A DNA stretch of 64,000 bases, from assembly GCA_937924335.1 (NCBI GenBank), contig CALDWW010000064.1, positions 29,218 to 93,217 of the forward strand. The letters are read 5' to 3'. Position numbers and translations under genes: made by a program. Every line of letters begins with the position of its first letter. Position 1 is the first letter of the stretch. This document shows, one piece after another, positions 44,013-52,884 of this stretch. The notes below the pieces were generated by a model, which worked only from the letters and a program-made list of their open reading frames with translations, did not search any database and was not told where the DNA came from. Origin of the DNA: an uncultured Gammaproteobacteria bacterium. Lineage in GTDB: Bacteria; Pseudomonadota; Gammaproteobacteria; Steroidobacterales; XN24.

Positions 44013-46922
44013 ATGAGTGAACGCGTTTCTTCGTCAGGAAGAAAGCTTCCCAGCTACATTTGGGTGGCAGGCATCCTGTTGCTCATCGTCGCCCTGGTCC
44101 TGGTCGGCACGCCGTTCGCGCTGAAGTGGTCCCTGGAGCGCTGGCTGGCGGATCAGGGCGCCGTCGAGATCGAGATCGACGACATCGACTTCAATCCGTT
44201 CTCGGGTCAGGTGGCCGTCAAGTCCATGAGCTATCGCGCCGAAGACGATCGGACCTCTGCCGAGGGGCTGGTTCTTGAGGTCGATTGGAGCAATCTCTTC
44301 AGTCGCCAGATCTTCCTTCGCAAGATCGTGCTGCGAGACGCTTCCGTGGCCATCAGGCGTACTGAATCGGAAGGTCTGTTCCTGGCGGCCATCGCGGTCG
44401 GCGGCACCCGGGCGGTCGAGGCTGCCGAGACGGTGGAGACAGCCGCCGGATGGCAATTCGGTTTCGGCGGCCTCGAGATCGAGAATGTGCGCCTGCACTA
44501 CGTGGATCCGTTACTCGACTACCAGTTCCGGATTCCGTGGGTATCTCTCGGCGAGATGGCAATGTGGCAGGCGGATGAGGATACGAAGCTGCGCGCCCGG
44601 CTGGAGCTTGAAGACGCCTCCCTGGAGGTCGATGGCACACTCAGGCCGTTTGCAGATCTGTTCCGGATGGACCTTGACGTCAAGGCGCTGCGGATACCCG
44701 TCGCACCTGAGATGGCTGCGATGGCGTCAGACTCGTTCGAGGAGGCCCGGGGTAACTACGACCTCAGCGGCAAGCTGTCTGTGCGCCAGACCGATGCGGG
44801 CTTCGAAGTCGATTTCGACGGCGGATTCGACATCCGCGAGTTTTCTGCGACCGGCGCAGGACTGGTCGCCGATCTGGAAACCGTCTCCTGGGACGGCAAT
44901 CTGGCTCTGAAGACGGGCGAGGAGACGATCAGTGTGAGCGTGGCAGGACGGAGTGAGGTCGGACCGGCCAGCATCGCTGTTGACGTCGATGGCAGGCGAT
45001 CATCGTTGTCCGCCCTGACATGGGACGGGGATATCGATTTCGAATCGGATTCGCAGGCTCAGCGTCTGGAGCTCAGCGGCGATCTCAATGGCTCAACGTT
45101 GCAGATGGAGGTGTCACCCACGGCTTCGGGCGAGGGTGACGACGGCTTCAATCTCGCGCTGGAGACGCTGTCTTTGACGACCGAGGCCCTGACGCTCGAC
45201 CGGGTTGCGGCGGGGCAGCAACTCGCCTGGCGCGGACAGACTGGCCTGGCGGGTGCGGAATTTGCCGCGGGGGAACAGAGCGGCGCACTGGCTGGGCTGA
45301 ATTGGGAGGGTACGGTCGAGACCGGCAGCCTCGAGGACAGCATGGAGTGGTCCGCAGACGGTGGGCTGCAGCTCACTGGCATCGAGGCTGCGGACGGCAA
45401 CGGCCACGACGCGACCGTCGACAAGCTTGAATGGGAGGGTCGCGCTGGCAGTGCTGCGGACTCCTTTGCGGGACTGGGTCTCAACGGGCTCGCCAGTATC
45501 GAGTCGTTAGCCCTCCGGCGAGATGGCTGGCAGGTCGGCCGGATTGCATCGCTCAAGGGATCTCTCGCAGAAGACGCCACCGGCGGTCGGATGACTGTCC
45601 GTGATGTCACCGCCGCCGGTGTGGATCTACTGCAACGGGATGAGGCGGCCGATACTGGCGAGCCCGGGCAGGTGGTGTCCATAAAGGAGATCACGGTCAG
45701 CGAGATCGGTCTTGCGGACGGGCGGGTTGCTGTGGGTGATGTCGGCATCGGCGCTGCGGACATATGGCTGCAGACGGCCAGCGACGGCAAGCTGGAGATC
45801 CGCCAGATGACCGGCAGCAATCAGGATGCCCGTGGTCAGACGGCTGCCCCGACAACCCCGGTCTCCGGGGATGCTGTTGATGACGGGTTGCAGTTCTCGA
45901 TCGCCGCTATCCGCACCACGGAAGAGGCAAAGATTACCTACCTGGATCTGACGGTGCAGCCGACCGTCAGGCTCGAGTTCACTGAAATGACGCTGGAGGT
46001 TGGTCGGTTGGACACGGAGCAACCGGAGACTGACACAGGGGTCAAGCTGCAAACCCGGCTTGACCGTTACGGCCGTCTCGCATACGACGGGACGCTGCGG
46101 CCTTTGGCGGCGCAACTGAGCGCGAACGGGACCGGGGAGGTGCGCGGCATGGACCTCAAGCTGTTCGACGGCTATGCGCGCCGCAACACCGGGTACCGGA
46201 TCGATAGCGGCAATTTGCGTGCGGACGTCGACATAGACATTCAGTCGGGCGCGGTCGATTCCCATGCGGCGATGATCATCTCCCAGTTGGACGTGGAAGC
46301 CGTCGTCGCCGAGGAAGATGACGACACTGTCGCGGACCTGGGGATGCCGCTCGGCGCGGCACTCGATCTGCTCAAGGATGACGACGACACCATCACCCTC
46401 GATGTGCCCATGACAGGCAATATCGACGAGATGAAGCTGGGTCTGGGGGATGCGTTCCGTACCGTACTTCGCAAGGGCCTGGTGACCGGTATCCGCACCG
46501 CAGCCACGACCATGTTCGCGCCGCTCTGGCCGGTTCTGGCGGTCTCCAAGCTGGTCGATGTCGCCGGCGCAGCCAAGTTCAAGGCTGTCACATTCTCCGC
46601 AGGCGACGCATCGCTCGCCGCGGACCAGACATCTTACCTGTCGGATGTGGCCAAGCTGCTGGCCGACCGGCCTAAGATCTCGCTGGAGATCTGTGGCCGG
46701 ACGGCAATCGATGACTTGCCGGTGCTGCTGCCCGACGCCAATCCGGATGCGCTCTCGGACGAACAGACGGCAGCGCTGTCCGGTCTCGCATTGACGAGGC
46801 AACAAGCCGTAAAGGACTTCCTGCTGGACACCGGCATCGAGGCGTATCGTGTGGCGACCTGCGCCGTGGCCGAGCATCCGCAGGGGATAGAAGGGCCGCC
46901 CAGGGTAGACGTCGGTCTCTGA
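44013..46922 (+). CDS. DUF748/AsmA-like envelope protein with OmpA-like end
   Basis: A 969-residue protein with one N-terminal helix (IWVAGILLLIVALVLVGTPF, about 15-36) and a very long periplasmic part rich in beta-strand repeats (LEVDWSNLFSRQIFLRKIVL, VRLEFTEMTLEVGRLD, GRLAYDGTLRPLAAQLSANG), the DUF748/AsmA pattern of bridge-like lipid-transfer or envelope proteins. The last 130 residues (AAKFKAVTFSAGDASLAADQ ... ALTRQQAVKDFLLDTGI) resemble an OmpA-type peptidoglycan-binding fold. Start chosen at MSERVSSS (44013); frame open from 43941. Confidence 0.8.
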   Translation: MSERVSSSGRKLPSYIWVAGILLLIVALVLVGTPFALKWSLERWLADQGAVEIEIDDIDFNPFSGQVAVKSMSYRAEDDRTSAEGLVLEVDWSNLFSRQIFLRKIVLRDASVAIRRTESEGLFLAAIAVGGTRAVEAAETVETAAGWQFGFGGLEIENVRLHYVDPLLDYQFRIPWVSLGEMAMWQADEDTKLRARLELEDASLEVDGTLRPFADLFRMDLDVKALRIPVAPEMAAMASDSFEEARGNYDLSGKLSVRQTDAGFEVDFDGGFDIREFSATGAGLVADLETVSWDGNLALKTGEETISVSVAGRSEVGPASIAVDVDGRRSSLSALTWDGDIDFESDSQAQRLELSGDLNGSTLQMEVSPTASGEGDDGFNLALETLSLTTEALTLDRVAAGQQLAWRGQTGLAGAEFAAGEQSGALAGLNWEGTVETGSLEDSMEWSADGGLQLTGIEAADGNGHDATVDKLEWEGRAGSAADSFAGLGLNGLASIESLALRRDGWQVGRIASLKGSLAEDATGGRMTVRDVTAAGVDLLQRDEAADTGEPGQVVSIKEITVSEIGLADGRVAVGDVGIGAADIWLQTASDGKLEIRQMTGSNQDARGQTAAPTTPVSGDAVDDGLQFSIAAIRTTEEAKITYLDLTVQPTVRLEFTEMTLEVGRLDTEQPETDTGVKLQTRLDRYGRLAYDGTLRPLAAQLSANGTGEVRGMDLKLFDGYARRNTGYRIDSGNLRADVDIDIQSGAVDSHAAMIISQLDVEAVVAEEDDDTVADLGMPLGAALDLLKDDDDTITLDVPMTGNIDEMKLGLGDAFRTVLRKGLVTGIRTAATTMFAPLWPVLAVSKLVDVAGAAKFKAVTFSAGDASLAADQTSYLSDVAKLLADRPKISLEICGRTAIDDLPVLLPDANPDALSDEQTAALSGLALTRQQAVKDFLLDTGIEAYRVATCAVAEHPQGIEGPPRVDVGL

Positions 46923-47047
46923 TGCCAGACGCTGGTCGGCGTCGTCGGCACTGACTGTCGAATGGCTGGAACCGGCCGTTGGCGTTGCCTGCCCCTCCTG
47001 AAAACGGCTACTCTCACGGGACCCGGGGCACGGTTGCCAACAAGAAT

Positions 47048-48517
47048 ATGCATCAGCTGGACAGCCTCGACTCGGCATTCCTCTATCTGGAGACCGCCAA
47101 CTCGCCGATGCACATCGGCAGCGTCCAGATCTACGAAGGCCGGACCGAAGAGTTTGATTTCGACCGCTATCGGGCGATGGTCGCGGAGAGGATGCACCTC
47201 TCCCCGGTATTTACGCGGCGGATCGTGCACGTACCTCTGCATCTGGGCCGGCCGTATTGGGTCGAAGATCCGAATTTCGACCTCGAGGCTCACCTCGAGC
47301 ATGTCGCATTGCCAGGACCCGGTTCGTGGCGCCAGCTGCGCGATGTCGCCGAGGAGCGCTTCTCCATCCCCATGGATCCGCATCGCCCGCTCTGGTCGCT
47401 GACCTTCGTGGAGGGGCTGGACGGGATCCCGGAGTTGCCAGCCGGATCCTTCGCCGTGGTTTCGAAAATCCACCATGCTGCGGCGGACGGCATGGGATCA
47501 GTGGACCTGTTCTCCGCGCTCTGGGATGAGGAGCCGGAAGGCAGGGAGATACAGCCCGGCGGGCCGCGATCAGCGGGGAACCTCCCCGGGCGCATCAATC
47601 TGCTTGCCCGCACCGTTGCTCATCTGGCCAGGCAGCCTGCCGCTATCGTCAAAACAACCTCCGCCGTGGTACGCGGCGGCTGGGGTCTGGGTCGGGAAAT
47701 GTTGACCGGCGAGCATCATGGTCATCGACTGCTGTTCACCGCGCCCAAAACCCGATTCAATGAGCCCATCATCGCGCAACGCAGCTTCGGCGGCGTGTCA
47801 TTCCCCCTGAATGGCATCAAGGCGATAAAGAACCGCGTGCCTGCGGCGACGGTCAACGATGTCGTCCTGGCGATCTGCTCAGGAGGGCTTCGCAGTTACC
47901 TGGGCGCCCAGGAAGAACTGCCCGACATGCCGCTCATCGCGATGGCCCCTATCTCGGTTCGCGATCAGGTCGACTCCGGCCTCAACAGAGTGTCGGCAAT
48001 GCTGGTCGATCTGGCCACCGATGAACCAGACGTCCTGTCCCGGATGAAACAGATCCAGGAGAGCACGCAGGAGAGCAAGGCCTACGCCAAGGCCATAGGA
48101 GCGGGGACGCTGACCGACTCGACCCAGGTATTGCCATTCTCTCTGGCCAACGGTGCGGCCAAATTCTACAGTCGCATGAAGATCGCTCGCTATCATAAGC
48201 CGCCGTTCAACCTGGTCATCACTAACGTACCGGGACCCAGGTCACAGCTTTATCTGGGGGGAGCGCGCATGCTGAACCTGTTCGGAATGGCACCGGTCAT
48301 CGATGGATTGGGAGTGATCATGGTCATCACCAGTTACGCCACGCACCTGACGATCAGCGTCAACGCGTCGCGCAACGTGTTGCCCGATCTGGACAGTCTG
48401 CTGGGTGGCATCCGGGCCTCCTATCGGGAACTGAGCCGGGCCGTGGCCGGGCGTCAGCGAGTTGACAAGCAGGCTCGCAAGAAGCGCCGGGACAGTACCG
48501 GGAGGCGTAGCTCATGA
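47048..48517 (+). CDS. Wax ester synthase/diacylglycerol acyltransferase (WS/DGAT)
   Basis: A 489-residue acyltransferase that makes storage wax esters or triacylglycerol from acyl-CoA. The catalytic motif HHAAADG is at residues 142-148 (canonical HHxxxDG); the N-terminal opening (LDSLDSAFLYLETANSPMHI), the PHRPLWSLTFVEGL stretch before the active site, and the C-terminal NVPGPRSQLYLGGARML and PVIDGLGVIM motifs are conserved. Start set at MHQLDSLD. It overlaps the next hydrolase gene by ATGA, so the pair is translationally coupled. Confidence 0.93.
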   Translation: MHQLDSLDSAFLYLETANSPMHIGSVQIYEGRTEEFDFDRYRAMVAERMHLSPVFTRRIVHVPLHLGRPYWVEDPNFDLEAHLEHVALPGPGSWRQLRDVAEERFSIPMDPHRPLWSLTFVEGLDGIPELPAGSFAVVSKIHHAAADGMGSVDLFSALWDEEPEGREIQPGGPRSAGNLPGRINLLARTVAHLARQPAAIVKTTSAVVRGGWGLGREMLTGEHHGHRLLFTAPKTRFNEPIIAQRSFGGVSFPLNGIKAIKNRVPAATVNDVVLAICSGGLRSYLGAQEELPDMPLIAMAPISVRDQVDSGLNRVSAMLVDLATDEPDVLSRMKQIQESTQESKAYAKAIGAGTLTDSTQVLPFSLANGAAKFYSRMKIARYHKPPFNLVITNVPGPRSQLYLGGARMLNLFGMAPVIDGLGVIMVITSYATHLTISVNASRNVLPDLDSLLGGIRASYRELSRAVAGRQRVDKQARKKRRDSTGRRSS

Positions 48518-49290
48518 CGGAAACCGCAGAACAGGCGAGACGACCGTCGCTGCTGCTGCAGATGCTCGAGTCGAGGGCATTGCCTGAACTCGGTGCCTAC
48601 GCATGGCTCTACCCGATTTTGCACCTGGCGCCGCGGGGAGATGGCCATCCCGTGCTCGTGCTGCCAGGTTTCCTGACCACCGGCGCCGCAACCTTCCCAC
48701 TGCGTCATTTCCTGAAGATCCTCGGTTACAAGGGGCATCGCTGGAAACTTGGACGCAACCTGGGACCCATCGGCTACAAGGAATACGAGATACTGCAACG
48801 CGTAAAGGAGTTGCGGCATCGCTATGGCAAGAAGGTGAGCCTCATCGGCTGGAGTCTCGGTGGACTGTATGCCCGTGAACTGGCCTGGTTGGCGCCCGAC
48901 GATGTTCGCAGCGTCATTACGCTCGGCACGCCGTTCCGAAATCATCACGCGACGGCGGTTACGTGGCTCTACGAAGACCTGAGCGGCCAGGAGCAGGCTC
49001 ACATGCCGGAGGACTTGCGCGAGCGCATGGATCAGCCTCCACCTGTCCCGAGCATGGCGATCTACAGTCGCAGTGACGGTGTGGTCCCCTGGCGTTGCTC
49101 GGTAGAGAGGCCTGGTGAGTTCGCCGAGAACGTTCGTGTAGAGGGCAGCCATTGCGGCCTCGGTCATAATCCCCTGGCCCTGTGGGCCATCGCGGACCGG
49201 CTGGCGCAGCCGGAGGGGGAATGGCTGCCATTTTCCAGGCGTGGCCTTCGTGGGCTGCTGTATCCTAAGCCGGACTGTATCGACCCTTAA
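48514..49290 (+). CDS. Alpha/beta hydrolase (esterase/lipase-like) coupled to WS/DGAT
   Basis: A 258-residue hydrolase without signal peptide. HPVLVLPGFLTTGAATFPLR opens the fold, the nucleophile elbow is IGWSLGG (Ser114), and Asp in YSRSDGVVPW and His in EGSHCGLGHNP complete a likely triad. Coupling to a WS/DGAT gene suggests action on storage lipid or acyl intermediates. Confidence 0.85.
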   Translation: MTETAEQARRPSLLLQMLESRALPELGAYAWLYPILHLAPRGDGHPVLVLPGFLTTGAATFPLRHFLKILGYKGHRWKLGRNLGPIGYKEYEILQRVKELRHRYGKKVSLIGWSLGGLYARELAWLAPDDVRSVITLGTPFRNHHATAVTWLYEDLSGQEQAHMPEDLRERMDQPPPVPSMAIYSRSDGVVPWRCSVERPGEFAENVRVEGSHCGLGHNPLALWAIADRLAQPEGEWLPFSRRGLRGLLYPKPDCIDP

Positions 49291-49352
49291 ACCGAGTGAG
49301 TCGCCGACAGGACACGCTCAGGCACTCGAGCGTTGTCACCCGTTGGTCACAT

Positions 49353-49374
49353 TAGTTCGACAGTTTTGCAACTA
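49353..49374. promoter_or_regulatory. Possible ArsR operator of the arsenic operon
   Basis: TAGTT-N12-AACTA (49353-49357 and 49370-49374) is an inverted repeat touching the arsR start, the usual place for an ArsR site. Binding inferred from position; since arsR is frameshifted, control may be lost or exerted by another ArsR protein. Confidence 0.35.
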
Positions 49375-49743
49375 TGGAAACTCAAGACGCCGTCCACGCG
49401 CTGTCCGGTCTTGCCGACGAGACGCGCCTCAATGTCTTTCGGCACCTTGTCCAGACAGGCCCTGAGGGGCAGGCCGCCGGAGACATCGCCGAGCGGATTC
49501 GATCTGCCCGCACCCACGCTCTCATTGCATCTGTCCTCAATGACGCAACGCGGATTACTGGATCATCATCGTGCGGGCAGGCGGGTCGTCTACCGGTCGA
49601 GCTTCGCAGTCATGAGTCGACTGATGGCTTTTCTGATGGACAACTGCTGTGGAGGGCTGTCAGGCCATTGTGAACCTGCGGTGGCCGTGGCCTGGGTCAC
49701 CGATACGGCGACACAAGAGCCGGTGATTATCGGTAATGAATGA
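49374..49743 (+). pseudogene. arsR: arsR repressor with a +1 frameshift
   Basis: The first frame encodes METQDAVHALSGLADETRLN and on to AAGDIAERI, the first half of an ArsR winged helix. At about 49500 the homology jumps to the +1 frame: DLPAPTLSLHLSSMTQRGLL, then RRVVYRSSFAVMSRLMAFL and the typical NCCGG end, stopping at 49743. Skipping one base between ATT and GAT near 49502 restores an uninterrupted protein of family length (about 122 residues). Both halves are well conserved, so the event is recent, a sequencing error, or recoding. Its end overlaps arsC. Confidence 0.8.
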
Positions 49744-50278
49744 TCGCGAATTAAATGTACTATTCCTATGCACCGGTAACTCCGCGAGGAGCATCCTGGG
49801 CGAGGCCCTCATTGATCGCTGGGGCAGGGGCAGATTCAATGGCTATAGCGCCGGTAGCCATCCGAAGCCCGAGGTCCACCCACTTGCGCTGCGGCTGCTC
49901 CAGCATCTGGAGATGGACACCGAAGGTCTGCGCAGCAAGAATTGGGACGAGTTCGCGCAGCCTGGTGCGCCGCGGATGGACTTCGTCTTTACGGTCTGCG
50001 ACAACGCCGCCCGGGAAGCCTGCCCCGTTTGGCCGGGTCAGCCCATGAGCGCCCACTGGGGCGTCCCGGATCCGGCCGCGGTAGAGGGCGACGAGAAGAC
50101 TCGCATGCAGGCATTCAGGAGGGCCTTCGCGCAACTGGAGAACCGCATCAGGATCTTCGTCAACCTGCCTTTCGAATCGCTTGACCGGCTGCGGATCCAG
50201 TCCGAGATCGACAAGATCGGACGCGCTGGCGGGCCGCGAGGCTCGAACAACATCGTCGAAGAGAAAGTCCTGACGTGA
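49736..50278 (+). CDS. arsC: Arsenate reductase, low-molecular-weight phosphatase type
   Basis: A 180-residue ArsC related to low-molecular-weight tyrosine phosphatases. The P-loop reads CTGNSARS with the catalytic Cys12, Arg18 and Ser19; the later acidic loop WGVPDPAAVEGDE provides the general acid. Reduces arsenate to arsenite for the downstream efflux pump. Overlaps arsR by eight bases and acr3 by GTGA. Confidence 0.92.
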   Translation: MNDRELNVLFLCTGNSARSILGEALIDRWGRGRFNGYSAGSHPKPEVHPLALRLLQHLEMDTEGLRSKNWDEFAQPGAPRMDFVFTVCDNAAREACPVWPGQPMSAHWGVPDPAAVEGDEKTRMQAFRRAFAQLENRIRIFVNLPFESLDRLRIQSEIDKIGRAGGPRGSNNIVEEKVLT

Positions 50279-51372
50279 GCGCAGTCTGTACGACGGACAG
50301 CTCCGCGCCGGTAATGGGTCTGTTCGAACGCTACCTGACGGTCTGGGTGGGTCTGTGCATCGTCGTCGGTATCGGGCTGGGCTACCTGGTGCCCGGCTTG
50401 TTTCAGGCGGTGGGCGGGCTGGAGATTGCCCGGGTCAATCTACCCGTGGCGGTGCTCATCTGGCTGATGATCATCCCTATGCTGCTGAAGGTGGATTTTG
50501 CCGCCATGGGCCAGCTGCGCGAGCACTGGAAAGGCATCGGCGTGACGCTGTTCGTGAACTGGGCGGTCAAGCCTTTCTCCATGGCACTGCTCGCCTGGCT
50601 GTTCATCTATGGGCTGTTCTCCGAGATGCTGCCCGCGGATCAGCTTGACGCCTACGTGGCTGGGCTCATCCTGTTGGCCGCGGCGCCATGTACTGCGATG
50701 GTATTCGTCTGGAGTCGGCTGAGCGACGGCGACCCGAACTTCACACTGAGCCAGGTCGCCCTCAACGATACGATCATGATCTTCGCATTCGCGCCGATCG
50801 TAGGATTGCTGCTGGGGATCTCGGCGATCACCGTGCCCTGGAGCACTCTGTTCCTTTCAGTCGTGCTTTACATTGTGATCCCGGTGGCATTCGGTCAGTG
50901 GTGGCGGGCGCGGCTTCTCGCTCGCGGAGGAGCAGCGGTGCTGGAACGGACGCTGGCTCGTCTGCACCCCGTTTCGCTGTCGGCATTGCTGCTCACGCTG
51001 GTCCTGCTGTTTGGCTTTCAGGGCGAACAGATCCTCTCCCAGCCGCTGATCATCGTGCTCATCGCCGTGCCGATCATCATCCAGGTGTATTTTAATTCCG
51101 GCCTGGCCTACCTGCTCAACAGGCGTCTCAGGGTCGCTCACTGCGTCGCCGGGCCGTCGGCGTTGATCGGTGCGAGTAATTTCTTCGAACTCGCTGTCGC
51201 CGCCGCGATCAGCCTGTTCGGATTCAAGTCCGGCGCGGCCCTTGCGACCGTCGTGGGCGTACTCATCGAGGTCCCGGTCATGCTGTCGGTTGTCAGGATC
51301 GTCAATCGAACTCGCGGCTGGTACGAGAGACCGATGGCCTCGACCGGGGCAGGTAAACAGACGGCCGCTTGA
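50275..51372 (+). CDS. acr3: ACR3-family arsenite efflux transporter
   Basis: A 365-residue membrane protein with ten predicted helices and the ACR3 signatures LPVAVLIWLMIIPMLLKVDF, LFVNWAVKPFSMALLAWLF, and LLAAAPCTAMVFVWSRLSDG, which contains the Cys essential in characterised members. Exports arsenite using the proton gradient. GTG start overlapping arsC. Stop abuts that of the convergent serine hydrolase in TGATCA. Confidence 0.95.
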   Translation: MSAVCTTDSSAPVMGLFERYLTVWVGLCIVVGIGLGYLVPGLFQAVGGLEIARVNLPVAVLIWLMIIPMLLKVDFAAMGQLREHWKGIGVTLFVNWAVKPFSMALLAWLFIYGLFSEMLPADQLDAYVAGLILLAAAPCTAMVFVWSRLSDGDPNFTLSQVALNDTIMIFAFAPIVGLLLGISAITVPWSTLFLSVVLYIVIPVAFGQWWRARLLARGGAAVLERTLARLHPVSLSALLLTLVLLFGFQGEQILSQPLIIVLIAVPIIIQVYFNSGLAYLLNRRLRVAHCVAGPSALIGASNFFELAVAAAISLFGFKSGAALATVVGVLIEVPVMLSVVRIVNRTRGWYERPMASTGAGKQTAA

Positions 51373-52818
51373 TCAGGACCCGGGGAGCGCCGGGCCATGA
51401 GAGGTCTGACCGGCCTCTGATTCGTCCTGTCTCGCAAAGTTGCCGAAATTACCGATCATGTAGACGCGTCCATCGGGGCCGCTCGCGAAGACGGCGGTAG
51501 GGCGGGTCTCCCACGGTCGGCGAAACAGCATGCCTGTGACCGGCACCAGCTCGCGGATGGTATTGTCTGTGCGCGTGCGTAATACGCCATCCACCCATTC
51601 GACTTCTATCGGGCTGGCCGGCGAACTGCCCGGAAACCTCGTGGTGAACTGACGATAGTGGCCGGTCAGGGCGCGTGCGACGTCCGGATCGATTTCCCCG
51701 GCTGCGATCTGTACTTCAGGCAGGGGAGCGGTCACCCAGTCGTCAAGCACGGCCCGCATCTCTCTCAAGGGAGGATGACGGAAGATGTTGATCACAACGA
51801 AGTACCCGCGGCCCGAGTCCCTGCTGTAACCGAAATGCGACAGGTAGCCATCGGCGTCGCCGCCATGGCCGAACAACAGGTGGCCCTGGTGCTGCCAGCT
51901 GCGCAGACCCAGCCCATAGCCGGAATACAGGCCGTTTCTCGCGGCCAGGGTCGTGTCCGGCGTCTCCCTGCGCCGGACCTCGTCTTCTGTCAGAAGCCGG
52001 CCGCCGTTGACGGTGCCTCTGTTGAGGAACATTCGGATCAACGGCGCCATGTCGGCAGGTTCCGCGCTGATGGCAGCGGACGGCCGGAAGATGACGTGCC
52101 AGTAAGGGATGACCGAGTGCCCGTCGGTGTCGTAGCCGGCGGCGAGGGCCGCAAAGGTCGCCGCATCCGGGGTGATGGTCGCGGATTCCATTCCCAGTGG
52201 CGTGAAGATGTGTTCGTCTACGAAAGTCTCGTAGCTGTCCCCGGTTTCCAATTCCAATACCCGGGCGGCGATACCCGGGCCGTTGTTGCTGTAGGAGTCG
52301 AACAATCCGGGCCGCCACCGGACGATCCGGGAGGCCGGCCGATAGTTGAGAGCGTCCGCCAGGCTCAGGGGGTCGTTGAGATCCCACTCATCCCGCACCC
52401 AGTCCTGGAGACCGGCGGAATGCTCCAGTAGCCGGGCCACCGTCACCGGGTCGTCCGGTGCCCATGGATTCGCGATCAACCCGCTGCCGGTCGCCTCCGT
52501 CAGCGGCGCTTCGATGTCCAGCGAGCCGGCCCGGTCTGCCAGCAGAATGGCCACCGCAGTAAAAGTCTTTGTGATCGACCCTATACGGAATCGTGTCCGA
52601 TCCGACACCGGTGGTTTGTCGGCGAGGTCCGCGACGCCCCCGTACCGGACCACGGCCGGTCGTCCCCTCTCCACGAGGACGACGGCGAAGGCCGGTACTC
52701 CGCCTTTCAGGCGGGCGGCGTCGAGACGGCCCACCAGTTCGGCGACCGGCTCTGCGGCAGCAGGGGTCAGGGCGGCGAGCACTGCGATGCAGGCCACGGC
52801 ATGCCGCAACGGATTCAT
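51373..52818 (-). CDS. Secreted serine hydrolase, beta-lactamase/PBP family
   Basis: A 481-residue protein with a signal peptide (about residues 1-23, ending LTPAAAEP) and a class C beta-lactamase-like domain: SITK (Ser81-Lys84), the YSNNG second motif (SYSNNGPGIAA) and a GHGGD third motif instead of KTG. A C-terminal domain of about 120 residues (HYRQFTTRFPGS ... YMIGNFGNFARQD) resembles the DUF3471-type add-on of esterases and peptidases of this family. More likely an esterase/peptidase than a true beta-lactamase. Start at 52818; frame open to 52839. Confidence 0.88.
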   Translation of the reverse strand: MNPLRHAVACIAVLAALTPAAAEPVAELVGRLDAARLKGGVPAFAVVLVERGRPAVVRYGGVADLADKPPVSDRTRFRIGSITKTFTAVAILLADRAGSLDIEAPLTEATGSGLIANPWAPDDPVTVARLLEHSAGLQDWVRDEWDLNDPLSLADALNYRPASRIVRWRPGLFDSYSNNGPGIAARVLELETGDSYETFVDEHIFTPLGMESATITPDAATFAALAAGYDTDGHSVIPYWHVIFRPSAAISAEPADMAPLIRMFLNRGTVNGGRLLTEDEVRRRETPDTTLAARNGLYSGYGLGLRSWQHQGHLLFGHGGDADGYLSHFGYSRDSGRGYFVVINIFRHPPLREMRAVLDDWVTAPLPEVQIAAGEIDPDVARALTGHYRQFTTRFPGSSPASPIEVEWVDGVLRTRTDNTIRELVPVTGMLFRRPWETRPTAVFASGPDGRVYMIGNFGNFARQDESEAGQTSHGPALPGS

Positions 52819-52884
52819 CAGGTTTCGGACAGGTGGCACATGCTCACACCCTGCCCAAGCGGTGGTGGAGTCGCAATACCCCGG

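Noticed and set aside
45627..47078. 483-codon minus-strand frame
   Set aside because: Lies opposite the DUF748 gene, which has a signal anchor and continuous beta-repeat pattern; the antisense product has no recognisable fold.
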